NCBI GenBank assembly: GCA_003117195.1
Contig: BDSI01000183.1
Span: forward strand, 62,001 to 126,000
Direction: 5' to 3'
Length of the DNA: 64,000 nucleotides
Source of the DNA: Eudorina sp. 2006-703-Eu-15
Lineage: Eukaryota; Chlorophyta; Chlorophyceae; Chlamydomonadales; Volvocaceae
Below are positions 54,319-64,000 of the stretch, in pieces. How positions within the stretch are numbered: position 1 is the stretch's first letter; the number at the start of each line of letters is the position of its first letter. The position numbers and the translations under genes are program-made. The notes under the pieces are model-generated. The model was not told the DNA's origin. It searched no databases and saw only the letters and a program-made list of their open reading frames with translations.

Positions 54319-56947
54319 TTACAAGGGCGGGGCTGGGGACGGCGGCGGCGGCGGCGAGGGGCTGGGCGGGCTGGGTGGCAGCGGCGGCGGCGGCGAGGGG
54401 CTGGGCGGCGGCGAGGGTGAGGGGGGGGAAGGCGGCGGGGGCGGGAGGGAGGCGGCGGTGAGGGCGGACTCGAGGGGGGGGAGGCGGCGACGGCGACGGC
54501 GGTGACGGCGGCGGCGAAGGCGGTGAGGGCGGCGGCGAAGGCGGTAGGGGTGGCGGCGGTGGGCTGGGCGGGGTGGCGACGGAGAGGGAGGGCTGGGGGG
54601 TGGCGGCGGCGGCGCCGGCGGCGGCGAAGGGTTCAGCGGCGGCGGCGGAGCATCGGGCGGCGGGCTGGGCGGCGGCGGCGCCGACGGCGGCTCGGGCTGG
54701 GCGGCGGGGCGGGCTGGGCGGCGGCTGGGCGGCGGCGACGGCGGCGGCGAGGGCGGGACGGGGGAGGGGGGTGGACTGGGCGGCGACGGCGGCGGCGGCG
54801 GCGGTGGCGGGATCGGCGGCGGCGGCGGCGGCGAGGGCGAGGGCGGCGGCGGCGGGTACATGGTCCCAACAACTGAACTGCCGGAGAGGGACACTGCCGT
54901 ACCGGACACGTCATCACATGTGTAGTCAACCAGGTTGGCGGACTTTTGGACGATGGATGCCTGCCCCGGGGGGGTGGGGGGAGGGGGAGGGGGAGGAGGT
55001 TCGGGGGAGGGAGGGAGGGCGAGTTGAAAAGAGAAGAAAAACCAAACCCAAAAACACACCCGGAAGCACTCCAAGAGAGCTCAGAAGGGGGGAGGGGCTG
55101 ATGGGTTATAAGACTGAAGACTAAACCCACAAACCCGGACACGAACCCGGGTGTCAGACAGCCGGGTGTAGGAAGGGGGAGGAAGGAGGGTGAGGGGGCA
55201 GGGAGGGCTGTTGTGGGAAGGATCTGTCCACTCCCCAAGGGGGGGGGGGCGGGGAAAGAGAGGAGGAGAAGAGAGAAGGGGCGCACTTCGAATCGGCGAG
55301 CCGACACTGTCGCACCCTTTCCCCCGCCCCACAGCCCACACCCCGACCCCACACCCGACCCGACCCGACCCGACCCTGGGTAGAGGCAGGGAGGGAGGGA
55401 GGGATGATCACCTAGGTGCCCTACACCCCCCTCCCCACCCGCACCCCACCCACCCTCCACTACACATGTCTACCAATTTCCTATATCCCCTGCCCCCCTA
55501 CCCCCCCCTACCTTCCCCCCACGGCCCCCCCCCGCGCCCCCCCCGCCCCGGCCCCCCCCACACATACACACCGTGTACGTGACTATGCGGTTGTAGGTGT
55601 CGCAGGCGCTGCCCGCCACCGCCGCGGCGCCCGCCCCCGCCGCCGCCCGCACCGGGAAGCGGACCGAGGAGCAGCTGCGGAAGGGCGTGGCGGGTCGGTG
55701 GTGGCGGTGACGGAGGCGGTCCAGGAGCCGGTGGTGGCGCCGCTGGCGGATATCTGCAGGGGGGAGGAGGAGGGTTTTGAGATGGGGGAGAGGGGGGAAG
55801 GGGAAGAGAGGCAGCGGGGGAGAGGGGGGAAGGGGGAGTAGAGGAAATTGAGGGGAGGGAGGGTACGCATGGTGGATATGTTGAAGCTGTCCGCGGCTGC
55901 GGTTAGGGGGGGGGGCGATGGGTGCCCCCTGAGGCTTCTGAGGGGGGACATCCGAACCCTCCCAACCCACCCCCCCCCACCCCCCGCTTTCCCGCTGTCG
56001 CCCCCTCACCCCACCTCACCGCACTCCCCCCCTTTACAACGCCGGGTGTCGGCAGTGGGGTGCCGCGGTGCGGGTGGGGTGGGGTGGGGTCGGGTCTTGC
56101 CGCGGCAGGATTTCCTCGCCTGTAAGCCCTCACGCACACACTCACGCACCCCCACCCGCCCACCCGCCCACCCGCCCGTCAATTACCTTATTCAATTCTC
56201 TTTCCGTCAGTTCTCCTATACACAACCCGCCTCCTCTCCCCCCCACCCTCACCCCCCCCTCACCCCCCCACCCCCCCACCCTCCCTCACCTCCGCCACGG
56301 CGACCTCCAGCGCCGCCCCCGCCGTGCCGCTGTCCAGTTTCATGAGCCAGGGGCACTCCAGCCGCACCGTCACCACCATGTAGCCCCCGCTGTCCTCCCA
56401 CGCCTCCAGGTAGCCGGCCTGGTACTGGAGGGGGCGTGTGTGCGGGGGGGGAGGGTGTGTGTGTGGGGGTGTGGGGGGAGGGTGTGTGTGTGGGGGGGAG
56501 GGTGTGTGTGGGGGGGGGAGGAGGGGGCCGTGTGTGGGGGGGAGGGGGCCGTGTGTGTGGGGGGGGAGGGGGCCGTGTGTGGGGGGGAGGGGGCCGTGTG
56601 TGGGGGGGGGGGCCGTGTGTTGGGGGGGAGGGGGCCGTGTGTGGGCGTGTGCGTGCGTGGAGTGGGGAGGGGGCCGTGCTGTGCGATCCGCCGTACGTAC
56701 CTTCGTCCCGGTGCCGGTGGTGACGTTGATTGCGCTCAGCCAGACCTGCGCACTGGAGCACTTGTCATAGCCGTACGCCGTACTGTACCAGTCGCCGTAC
56801 GCATAGCACACGCTGGCGTTGGTGCCCCGGTCGTCGTCATTCTGCGGCACCGACCGACGGACGTACGGACGTACGGACACACAGGCGGGCGGGTTTCATT
56901 CCTAAACACACACGTTGTCACGTCGTGTCAGCCGCTCACACACATAG

Positions 56948-56998
<51 letters not shown>

Positions 56999-57358
56999 GG
57001 ACCGACCGACCGTCGGTCAGACAGACAGACAGACAAACAAGCCACATGCCGCCAGCCCGCTAACAATGATACATGGGGGGGATTGATGGCCGGACGAGCA
57101 GCGGAACCCGCCGTACTGTACGGTATCCTGTGTGGTGTGTACGGCAAGCCAGGTAGGGGGGTCAAGTCTCACGCCCACCCCCGTCCGCATCCTCCATCCT
57201 CCTTCCCGTTGGGAGCCGGTTGGGCGCCCGTTGCCTTTACGCCGCCAGCGGCTGCGCAGCCGTTCGATGCAGTTTTGCCCCCAAATTTAACACCCTACAT
57301 GTCTCCGATTTGCCTTTCCTGCCCCCTCCGCGCTCCGCCCTCCCCGCCAGACCCCCGC

Positions 57359-57397
<39 letters not shown>

Positions 57398-58790
57398 GCA
57401 CACGCACATAGCACGGCTCCACTTGGGTGTCTTTGTCGTAGAAGCAGGGCGAGCATGATCCGGTGGAGGAGGTGATGCAGTAGTAGTTGCTGTTGGTCGC
57501 CAGACCGCGGCGCGATTGGAGCGGGACGGCCGCCTCTGCAGCTCCGGCAGCACCAGCACCCGCACTCACTGCCACTGCTGCTGCTGCTGCTGGTGATGAT
57601 GTGAATGTTGATGATACTGCTGCCACTGCCGCTTCGCCAACATCATGACCACCGCTGTTGCTACCGCTACTGCTACCGCTGCTGAACCCCATGCTGCTCG
57701 TCCTCCTCTTACTGGGGCTGCTGCTGCGGCGGCTAGTGCTGCTACGGCTGCTGCTGCTGCTGCTGCTGCCGCTGCTGCTGCCGGCGGCGATGGTGGTGGG
57801 CGTGGCCGTGTTACTGCAGGATCGACCGCCGCCGCCGCTGCCGCCGCCGGGGTCGGGGTGGGTCGGGTCGGTGCCGCCCTCGTAGTCGTCCTCCTCCCCA
57901 GCTGCGGATCGAGACGTGAATCCAGTTCCAGATCCAGATCCAGGTCCAGATCCATCGTCGCCGGGCTCAGGCTCAGGGCCGCCTTCCCCTGCTGCAGCAC
58001 CAGATCCGAACCTGGATTCGTCGGGTTCGGATCCGGATCCTCCCCACCCCGACCTGATGGCCGCCGCCGCTGCCCCCCAGGACCGAACCCAGGAGGACAC
58101 CCACCACCCGCCGGCAGAGGAGCCGGGGGAGGGGGAGCCGGGGGAGGGGGAGCTCCAGGCAGGGGCAGTACCGGCCGCAGGGGTAGCGGCTGCGGCTCGC
58201 TGCCCCGGAGGGCCGGGTGGCTCGGTGCCAATTCCCCGGGGGGTACCGCCGCCATGTGGGCTGACAGCGGCGTCTAGGGGCGCCTCCAGGCCACCGCTGC
58301 CGCCGCCGCCGGCTGCTGCTGCTGCCGCTGCTGCTGCTGGTATGGCTGCAGCTGCTGGTATGGCTGCAGCTGTCACTGCGGAGGCTGGCCGCTCGGCCCG
58401 GAGGCTCGGGAGCGAGGTCACCTCCCCGCCCGAAGCACTGCCGCCACCGGGGCCCCCGCCGGCTGCTGGCAGCTCGGGGCCCGCCCCGATGGACCGCCCC
58501 GCAGCGTCCTCCGCGGGGCCATCGGCCGATGCTCCGCCGGGCCGCTGGAGGTAGTCTGAGTAGTCTACGGATTCCAGGGCTGGGCCCTCGCCACGTGTGT
58601 GGGCACGCGGTTGACCGGATGATGGGCGCTGGTGCGCATGCAGGCGAGCCCGGGCGTCACCGTTTCTTACACGGCTCGCCGTGCATGATTGCGTGAATAC
58701 AAGCAGCGTGAGCACGGCCGCAAAAACGGCCGCTGCGGCTGCCGCTGAAGGGCGTGACTTTGCGGCACAGGCCCCCGCGCTCGAGCGCAT
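54319..58790 (-). CDS. Hyp-rich transmembrane protein, 5' part: signal peptide, Cys domain, start of rod
   Basis: Exons: 58790-57408, 56841-56701, 56424-56290, 55753-55572, 54964 into the rod (to about 54319); junction phases are 0. The ATG at 58790 (context AACATGC) opens a hydrophobic signal sequence (AAAAAAVFAAVLTLLVFTQS). A long Ser/Gly/Ala-rich segment follows. The Cys-containing domain reads SNYYCITSSTGSCSPCFYD, then VCYAYGDWYSTAYGYDKC, AQVWLSAINVTTGTG, MVVTVRLECPWLMKL, CDTYNRIVTYT and VDYTCDDVSGTAVSLSG. I cannot name this domain. It leads directly into a [12 protein letters not shown] rod. Exon 55753-55572 has one base too few (a frame change near 55685). The coding link to the rod beyond 54.3 kb crosses intron-like DNA and the gap. 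Confidence 0.6.
56948..56998. repeat. (GACA)n tetranucleotide array
   Basis: About 12 GACA units lie in the first intron of the Hyp-rich gene, followed by a GACC/GTCGGTC inverted patch. A copy of the GGGCGGG...CTAAACACAC repeat lies just before it (56886-56912). Confidence 0.85.
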
Positions 58791-60155
58791 GTTGGAGGGC
58801 AAGTTACAATCGAGACGGAGTTACGTATGCTATCCATAAGCCGATCGTCGTGTGGGCGTCACAGGCGCAAGTGGAGTCATATGCTGGTTGGTCACAGGTT
58901 ATGTTGGAGGGCGACAGATGAAGTAAAGAAAGGTGAAGTGGACAAATAAACGAAACAAACGGCGATACCTTCATCGTGAAGGGCATTGACCAAGGGACGA
59001 TTACCTAACGGAACCTGAGCAGCAGGTTGCCTCCTGGTGCTCGCATGTACGTGATTACGACTGTAGCTCAAAACGCCCGCTCAATACGTTTGTAATTTTT
59101 ATCCATGATATTAGTCTTTCAACTTCCTTCAAGTCGTCGGGCACTAGTGCGTTTCCCAGGGTCTACCCAGGGTCACGGATCCACGGTCTGGATGAGTCAT
59201 AGCCATTCGCGCAACGAAGCTGAACGCGACTGATTCTCCATTTTCACCGCATGTAGTTACAGAAGATTCAAGCGAAACGGTGCTCTCCAGGCCCCAGCGA
59301 CTCGTCCATCTCGTGACCCGAAGGCGCGAGGCCCACATGGGGTACGGCGCAGCAGCATCGGCGCTAGCGCGCTAGCTCTGACAACAACACCGTTGCATCG
59401 TCAGCCAGCATCATGACATCTCAGACGAGCGCTCAGCCGTCGTGGCAATCCCTCTTTTGTTCCTCCCCGCCACCGCAGCCGCAGGGCGCAGGCGCCCCCC
59501 CCCCCCGCAGGCACCCAAACGCGGTGGCGGGACCCCCAAGGCGCCACCGCCAGACTAGACTAGGTATGGCCGCACGTGTCGAGGGAGGGCGGACGCGGAG
59601 GCCCCCCCTAGACCTAGATCTAGATCTAGACCTACCGTACCATGATCTCCGCGGCGGTGCAGGGTGCAGGGTGGAGGGCGGCGGCTCAACCCGCGAGTCA
59701 AATCACCCGCCCCCCTCCCCCTCCCCCTCATCATCTTCATCCCCTTTTCCTTCACGTCACCCGACCCTCACACCCTCAACCCCCTCCCTCCCTCCCTGCC
59801 TGCCTCCGCTCCTCCCTCCCTCCGTGCCTCCGCAGCCACCCTCCCCCTGTTGCCCCTGTCCCCCTGTTCACCCCGCTCCTCCCCCTGCTACTGCCGCGGC
59901 GGTGACGTCATCCCCTTCCCCCCCGCTACTGCCGCTGCGGTGACGTCATCCCCTATCCCCCCGCTACTGCCGCTGTGGTGACGTCATCCCCTTCCCCGCC
60001 GCTACTGCCGCTGCGGTGACGTCATCCCTTCCCCACGCTACTGCCGCTGCGGTGACGTCATCACCTATCCCCCCCCGCTACTGCCGCTGCGGTGACGTCA
60101 TCCCCTTCCCCCCCGCTACTGCCGCTGCGGTGACGTCATCCCCTATCCCCCCCCG
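58791..60155. other. Intergenic: promoter of the Hyp-rich gene and 3' region of the SirB1-like gene
   Basis: 58791-59400 is moderate-GC sequence upstream of the minus-strand Hyp-rich gene; no core promoter motif is convincing. 59.45-59.88 kb is C/T-rich simple sequence. 59884-60155 is the CRE-like minisatellite downstream of the SirB1-like stop codon. No gene is recognised here. Confidence 0.4.
59257..59261 (-). terminator. Candidate TGTAA poly(A) signal for the SirB1-like gene
   Basis: TTACA in window orientation is TGTAA on the coding strand, about 900 nt beyond the stop at 60156. Long 3' UTRs are common in these algae, but transcript evidence would be needed. Confidence 0.35.
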
Positions 60156-60182
60156 CTACTGCCGCTGCGGTGACGTCATCCG
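59884..60182. repeat. Minisatellite of eight TGACGTCA-bearing units
   Basis: Eight units of about 38 bp (GCTACTGCCGCTGCGGTGAC, then GTCATCCCC and a short C/T filler) each contain the palindrome TGACGTCA, a CRE/bZIP-type site. On the coding strand the unit nearest the gene encodes its last residues (MTSPQRQ) and the TAG stop, and the rest lie downstream. Confidence 0.9.
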
Positions 60183-63100
60183 CTTGAGCGCCTCCGTCAT
60201 CACCGCCGACACGGTGTGAGCCTCCTCGGGGGGCAGCGGACCGGCCCCGGACTGGGTGTGGTTTCGGAGGGGGGGTTGGGGGCCGTGAAGGAGGGTGGGG
60301 GAGGGAGCGGGTTGGAGGGGGGCAGAGGGGAGATTGGTGGACATGCTGAAGCTGCGCTGCTGAGGTTAGGGGGGGTTGGGGGGTTGGGGGTGGGATGGGG
60401 GGATCCGGGGGATCGTCCCCACCTCCCCCCCTTCCACACCTCCGAGGCTCCACCCCCCCACACACACCGTCCCTCAGCCCCTCCACCAGCGCCCCACGGG
60501 CCCCTCCCCCTTCTCCCCCTCCCCCTCCCCTCCTCTCCCCCCTCCCTCTCCCCCTTTTTGTCAATAAAGACAGCGAAACCGCCCTCCCCCTCCCCCTCCC
60601 CTCCCCTCCCCTCCCTCCCCTCCCCTCCCCTCCCCTCCCCTCCCCTCCCTCCCCTCCCCTCCCCTCCCCTCCCCTCCCCTCCCCTCCCCTCCCCTCCCCT
60701 CCCCTCCCCTCCCCTCCCCTCCCCTCCCCTCCCCTCCCCTCCCCTCCCCTCCCCTCCCCTCCCCTCCCCTCCCCCGCGGGCCCTACCGCCATCGTTACGT
60801 ACTCCCGCAGCGACTCCACGCACTCGGGGTAGCGCCTCAGCGCAAAGTAGCACAGCCCCTCGTCCCGCGCCAGGGCGGCGATGGCCACCGGGGAGAAGGC
60901 GCCGCTGGCCGCAGAGGGCTCCGGAGGGGGGGAGGCGGGGAGGCTGCCGCCTCGTCCTCGTCCTCCTCCGCCTCCGGGTGTTGCGGGTCTTGCAGGGTGA
61001 CCTTCATGTACTTGAGGACGTCCAGTAGCAGCTCCACCTGAGGGGGGGCGGGGGGGAGGGAGGGGGAGGGGGAGGATGGGTGAGGATGGGGGAGGGAGGG
61101 GGAGGGAGGGGGCGGGAGGGCTGGGAAAGGAAAGCGGTGTCTCCGAGGCCCCCCACTCCCCAGGCCCCGATCTGCCGCAGCCCTGGCATCTGTACGTCAT
61201 ATCCCGTGTCATCCCCTCCCTCCGTACAACCCACCCGCGCCGCGGCCGCCCCCCGCCCTTCCCCCCCGCGCCCTTCCCCCCGCCCCCGCAGCGCCCCCGG
61301 TCCCCCGGGTCCCTTGCACCCCCCCACCCCACCCCACTCCCCCACCTGCTGTGTGGAGAGGTAGATGGAGCGCAAGTTGCTCAGCATGCGCAGCAGGAAC
61401 ATGCGGGGGGGCAGCGGATCCGACTCCTGAACAACGAACCCAACGACCAAGAGGGAGTGAAGGAATTATGGGCGGACGTAAATTCGTAATACCAAAGGGG
61501 GGGCCGAGAGGTCGCGGTCGCGGTTGACGTGTGGTGGTGGTGGTGGTGGTGGTGGTGGTGGTGGTGGGGTAAAGGAAATTGGTAGACATATTTATACTGA
61601 GCTGCTGCCAGAAGGGGGGGGAGTTGGAGCCGGCTAGGTAGCAGTCTCTGCTCTTGGGGTTCGACCATTACAACTCTTCTCGCCAGCCCTACTACGGTGT
61701 CTCATCAGCCGTCCACTATCTGAACATAGCAGTCTCTACTTATTTCGTCGGAGTCAACGCTTCGCCGTCTTCGTCAGTGACTACGTCGGCGGTTATCGGT
61801 TTGTTGCTCTTTTGCGATTTTTATTGACAAAAAGGGGGGAGTTAGGGTACAGCGAAGGGGCATTTACCATTCACCATTACCAACAGCGCACTTTGGGTCG
61901 AGGAGCCGCCTCAATGGTACGGCAGCTGCCCACCCTCAAGACCCGGACCCAGCTCACTCCCCCCCCCTTTTCTTCCCCCCCAGGTCGGGGCAGGTCTGCC
62001 ACCTCACCCGCCGGCCTCCAGCTCCCCACGGCCCCCACGGAAGGCCCCTCCCCACGTCCCCACCTCCCCACTTCCGCACCCATATCCAAAACCCGCCGAG
62101 CAGGCGCCCCTCCCCTCCCCTGTCCTGCCCCCCTTCCGCCCCTCCCCCCGCCCTTCTCACCCGGAGGACCCGTGGGTCGATCCGTACGGGCGAGCCCAGC
62201 ACCTGCGAGAGCCGCTCCTCTGCCTCCGCCGCGAGACAGACCTCCCCCGACCTGGGCGTGCGGGTGGGTGGGTGGGTGGTGGTGGTTGGTGGTGGTTGGT
62301 GGTGGTTGGTGGTGGTTGGAGTGGTTGGGGGAGAGCTGGGAGGTGCGGAAATGAGACTGGAGGCGGGTGTGCTTTTGAAGGATGGGGGCAAGGAGGGCGG
62401 CAGTTCTCGGGGTGGGGTGGGTGGGTGGGTGGGTGGGTGGGTGGGGTGGGGCGCCGTGCCGCACTGCCTGGTGGCCAAGAGCCCCCGTCTCTGCCCCCCG
62501 TCCCCCTCCCGAAGGTTTGTATGCCCCCCGCCCGCAACCCCCCCCTTTTATGTCAACCAAGACGGCGACACCGCAAAAGAGCACCCAACCGATAGCCGTC
62601 GATGGTGGGACGGACAAAGACGGCGAAGAAGCGCTGACGCAGAGAGACGAAAAGTGTAGAAGCTGATGTGTTCAGAGTGCGGACGGCTGACCGCGGAGGA
62701 AACACCGTGGTAGGGCTGGCGAGAAGCCTGGTGGCAGTTGAACCCAACGACTGCGACCTAGCCGCCTGCCACCCCCCTCCCTCCTCACCAGGTGGTATGC
62801 CCTCGAGTTGATGACTCCCACCTCTCCCCCCCAAATCCCCGCCCACCACCCCGCCACGGCCTCCCACGGCCCCTCCTCTCCCCCCTCTCCCCCTGGCCCC
62901 CCCCCCACAAACACACATTTTGTGTGTTTGTGTGTGTTTATTTTTTTCAATTTAACCCACACACACACACACACATACACACACGGACGCACCTGAACGC
63001 GTCCACCAGCACCTCCAGGGGGGCCTCCTCCTCCTCATCCCCCTCCTCGTCCTCCTCCCCTCCCGTCCCCGCGTCCTCGACACCGCCCTTCGCGCCAGCC

Positions 63101-64000
63101 TGCCATTTACCGTCCGCGGCCGACGCCGTGCCCCCTCCCCCTGCCTCCGCCGTCCTGCTGCTGCTACTGCTGCTACTGCGGCCGCTACTGCTGCTACCGC
63201 TGCTGCTACTGCCACCATCCCGGCGGGCTCTTCGCAGCGGCTGTAGCATGAAGTGGCCTGGCAGGTTGAGGCCCCGCATGGGCAGCCCCACACGGCGAGC
63301 CACCTCGGAGTACACCAGGCTGAGGCTGATGGGGATGCCTGGGCGGGGGTGGGGTGGGTGGAGGAGCGGCGCGCGGGGAGCAGGCGAAAGGGGGTGAGCG
63401 GCCGGTAAAGGAAATCGGTAAGCTGCGCCGAGCACGTGGTGACACGGGATCAGGACGCCGCCCCCCCCACCCCCACTCACCCACTCTCCGGTCCATGACC
63501 CGATTGATGTAGCTGTTGTCCGAGTTGTAGTAGTCCTGGGCAGGGGGGGGAGGGGGGGAGGGGGAGGGGTACAGGAAATTGGTAGACAGTTTCTCAAACT
63601 GCGCTGCTGCCAGTGCGACGGTTCGACCGGAGAGAAAATTGGCACATACAGTACCGTAGATCGCCGGCGAGGGGAAGGGGGGGGGAAGGGGGGGAGGGAG
63701 CTGACGTACAGCTGGAGTCCCCCATCCGCACCACGGTGCCCACCCTCCAGCGCCTTCATCCCCCACCCCCGCACAAACACACACGCGGTTCGATTCTTAA
63801 AAAAAACACACGTCATACACACACGCACATTCCACCCCTGCGATGTCGCGGCCCCCGTAACCCGGCCCCAGCCCCGCCCGCCCCCGCCCGTATCTCCCCT
63901 GCCCCCGCCCCCCCAGTCAACCTCCCGCAGTCCGCCGCAACCCCCCCCCTCACCTCCTCATTGCCCCGGAAGCCGTAGTCCTGGTACATGACCTTGGGGG
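60156..64000 (-). CDS. SirB1/transglutaminase-like protein (partial at the right edge)
   Basis: Exons: beyond 64000 to 63954, 63535-63481, 63338-62993, 62251-62161, 61426-61346, 61037-60787, 60224-60156. The text [49 protein letters not shown] and NLPGHFML is the SirB1-type transglutaminase-like domain; the C-terminal [20 protein letters not shown] resembles the TPR segment of the bacterial relatives. A Ser/Gly/Glu-rich insert (about 63230-63040) splits the domain. The expected continuation after VDAFRSGEVCL is normal. Exon 61037-60787 is one base short: the frame changes in a C7 run near 60925, most likely a sequencing deletion. Biochemical function of the family in algae is unclear. The N-terminus is outside the window. 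Confidence 0.8.
60593..60775. repeat. (CCCCT)n pentamer array in a SirB1-like intron
   Basis: About 35 pentamers lie in the last intron, giving a G-rich 5' half of the intron on the coding strand. A shorter array of the same pentamer lies at 21136-21188 in an exostosin intron. Confidence 0.9.
61567..61842 (+). repeat. Longer intronic element, copy in SirB1-like intron 4
   Basis: The copy begins GTAAAGGAAATTGGTAGACA, continues through GCTGCTGCCAG, GGCTAGGTAGCAGTCTCTG and TCTCGCCAGCCCTACTACGG, and ends ATTTTTATTGACAAAAAGGG. From GGCTAGGTAGC on, it is the reverse complement of a diverged copy at 62543-62775 in the neighbouring intron. The first 45 bp are the motif shared by many introns in this window. 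Confidence 0.7.
62543..62775 (-). repeat. Longer intronic element, copy in SirB1-like intron 3
   Basis: The copy begins CCCCTTTTATGTCAACCAAG, continues through CGCAAAAGAGCACCCAACCG, GGACGGCTGACC and GTGGTAGGGCTGGCGAGAAG, and ends ACCTAGCCGCCTGCC. It aligns along its length with the reverse complement of 61612-61842. Confidence 0.7.
63569..63665 (+). repeat. Short intronic element in SirB1-like intron 1
   Basis: GTACAGGAAATTGGTAGACA is followed by AAACTGCGCTGCTGCCAG, CGACGGTTCGACCGGA and TACAGTACCGTAGAT. The last parts match 19345-19380 (reverse), so this subfamily has at least 90 bp of shared sequence. On the coding strand it leads into the polypyrimidine tract of the 3' splice site at 63536. 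Confidence 0.7.

Noticed and set aside
59884..60182. CRISPR-like array
   Set aside because: The units are tandem with only short C/T filler differences and no unique spacers.

Overview
The window is nuclear DNA of a green alga, most likely a volvocine or Chlamydomonas-like member of the Chlamydomonadales. The evidence is very high GC, genes broken into many short GT-AG exons, a pherophorin, long Hyp-rich (SPPPP-type) wall-protein rods, an EGF-exostosin fusion, TGTAA poly(A)-type signals and dense microsatellites. The species cannot be named from sequence alone.

Layout. 1-12.4 kb is a nested transposon graveyard: tRNA-Thr-headed SINE copies, 5'-truncated L1-type LINE fragments in both orientations, and a minus-strand Ty3/gypsy chromovirus (3424-8958) with both LTRs, a primer-binding site and polypurine tract. 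The chromovirus has lost its reverse transcriptase, carries a 380-bp inverted duplication, and is itself split by a 292-bp miniature LTR element with a perfect 5-bp target duplication. 13.9-24.9 kb (minus) is a 17-exon exostosin/GT47 glycosyltransferase with EGF-like repeats; its spliced exons sum to a clean 691-residue reading frame, with the 5' end unresolved. 26.5-29.9 kb (plus) is a low-complexity acidic, Pro/Gln-rich protein of unknown function. 32.3-37.0 kb (plus) is a six-exon pherophorin. 37.0-42.6 kb is gene-poor. 42.6-58.8 kb (minus) is a very large Hyp-rich, probably single-pass membrane protein: signal peptide, Cys-containing extracellular domain, several kb of tandem Pro-rich rod (with a 546-bp assembly gap), a second ectodomain, one membrane segment and a cytoplasmic tail of about 1,040 residues. 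60.2-64.0 kb (minus) is a SirB1/transglutaminase-like protein running off the right edge.

Biological theme. The pherophorin, the membrane Hyp-rich protein and the exostosin-type transferase all fit the glycoprotein extracellular matrix of volvocine algae: two structural proteins and one Golgi-type glycosyltransferase. Their clustering may be coincidental.

Main discovery candidate. Introns of the three minus-strand genes (exostosin, Hyp-rich membrane protein, SirB1) repeatedly carry one short element. A GGAAATTGGTAGACAT motif lies behind a G-rich tract near 5' splice sites, and its reverse complement runs into the C-rich tract of 3' splice sites, so several introns have inverted, transposon-like ends. 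This looks like an introner family. The plus-strand pherophorin lacks it.

Caution. Several otherwise good exons contain single-base frame breaks in C/G runs or GC repeats, so the assembly probably has uncorrected homopolymer errors; these genes should not be called pseudogenes on that basis alone.
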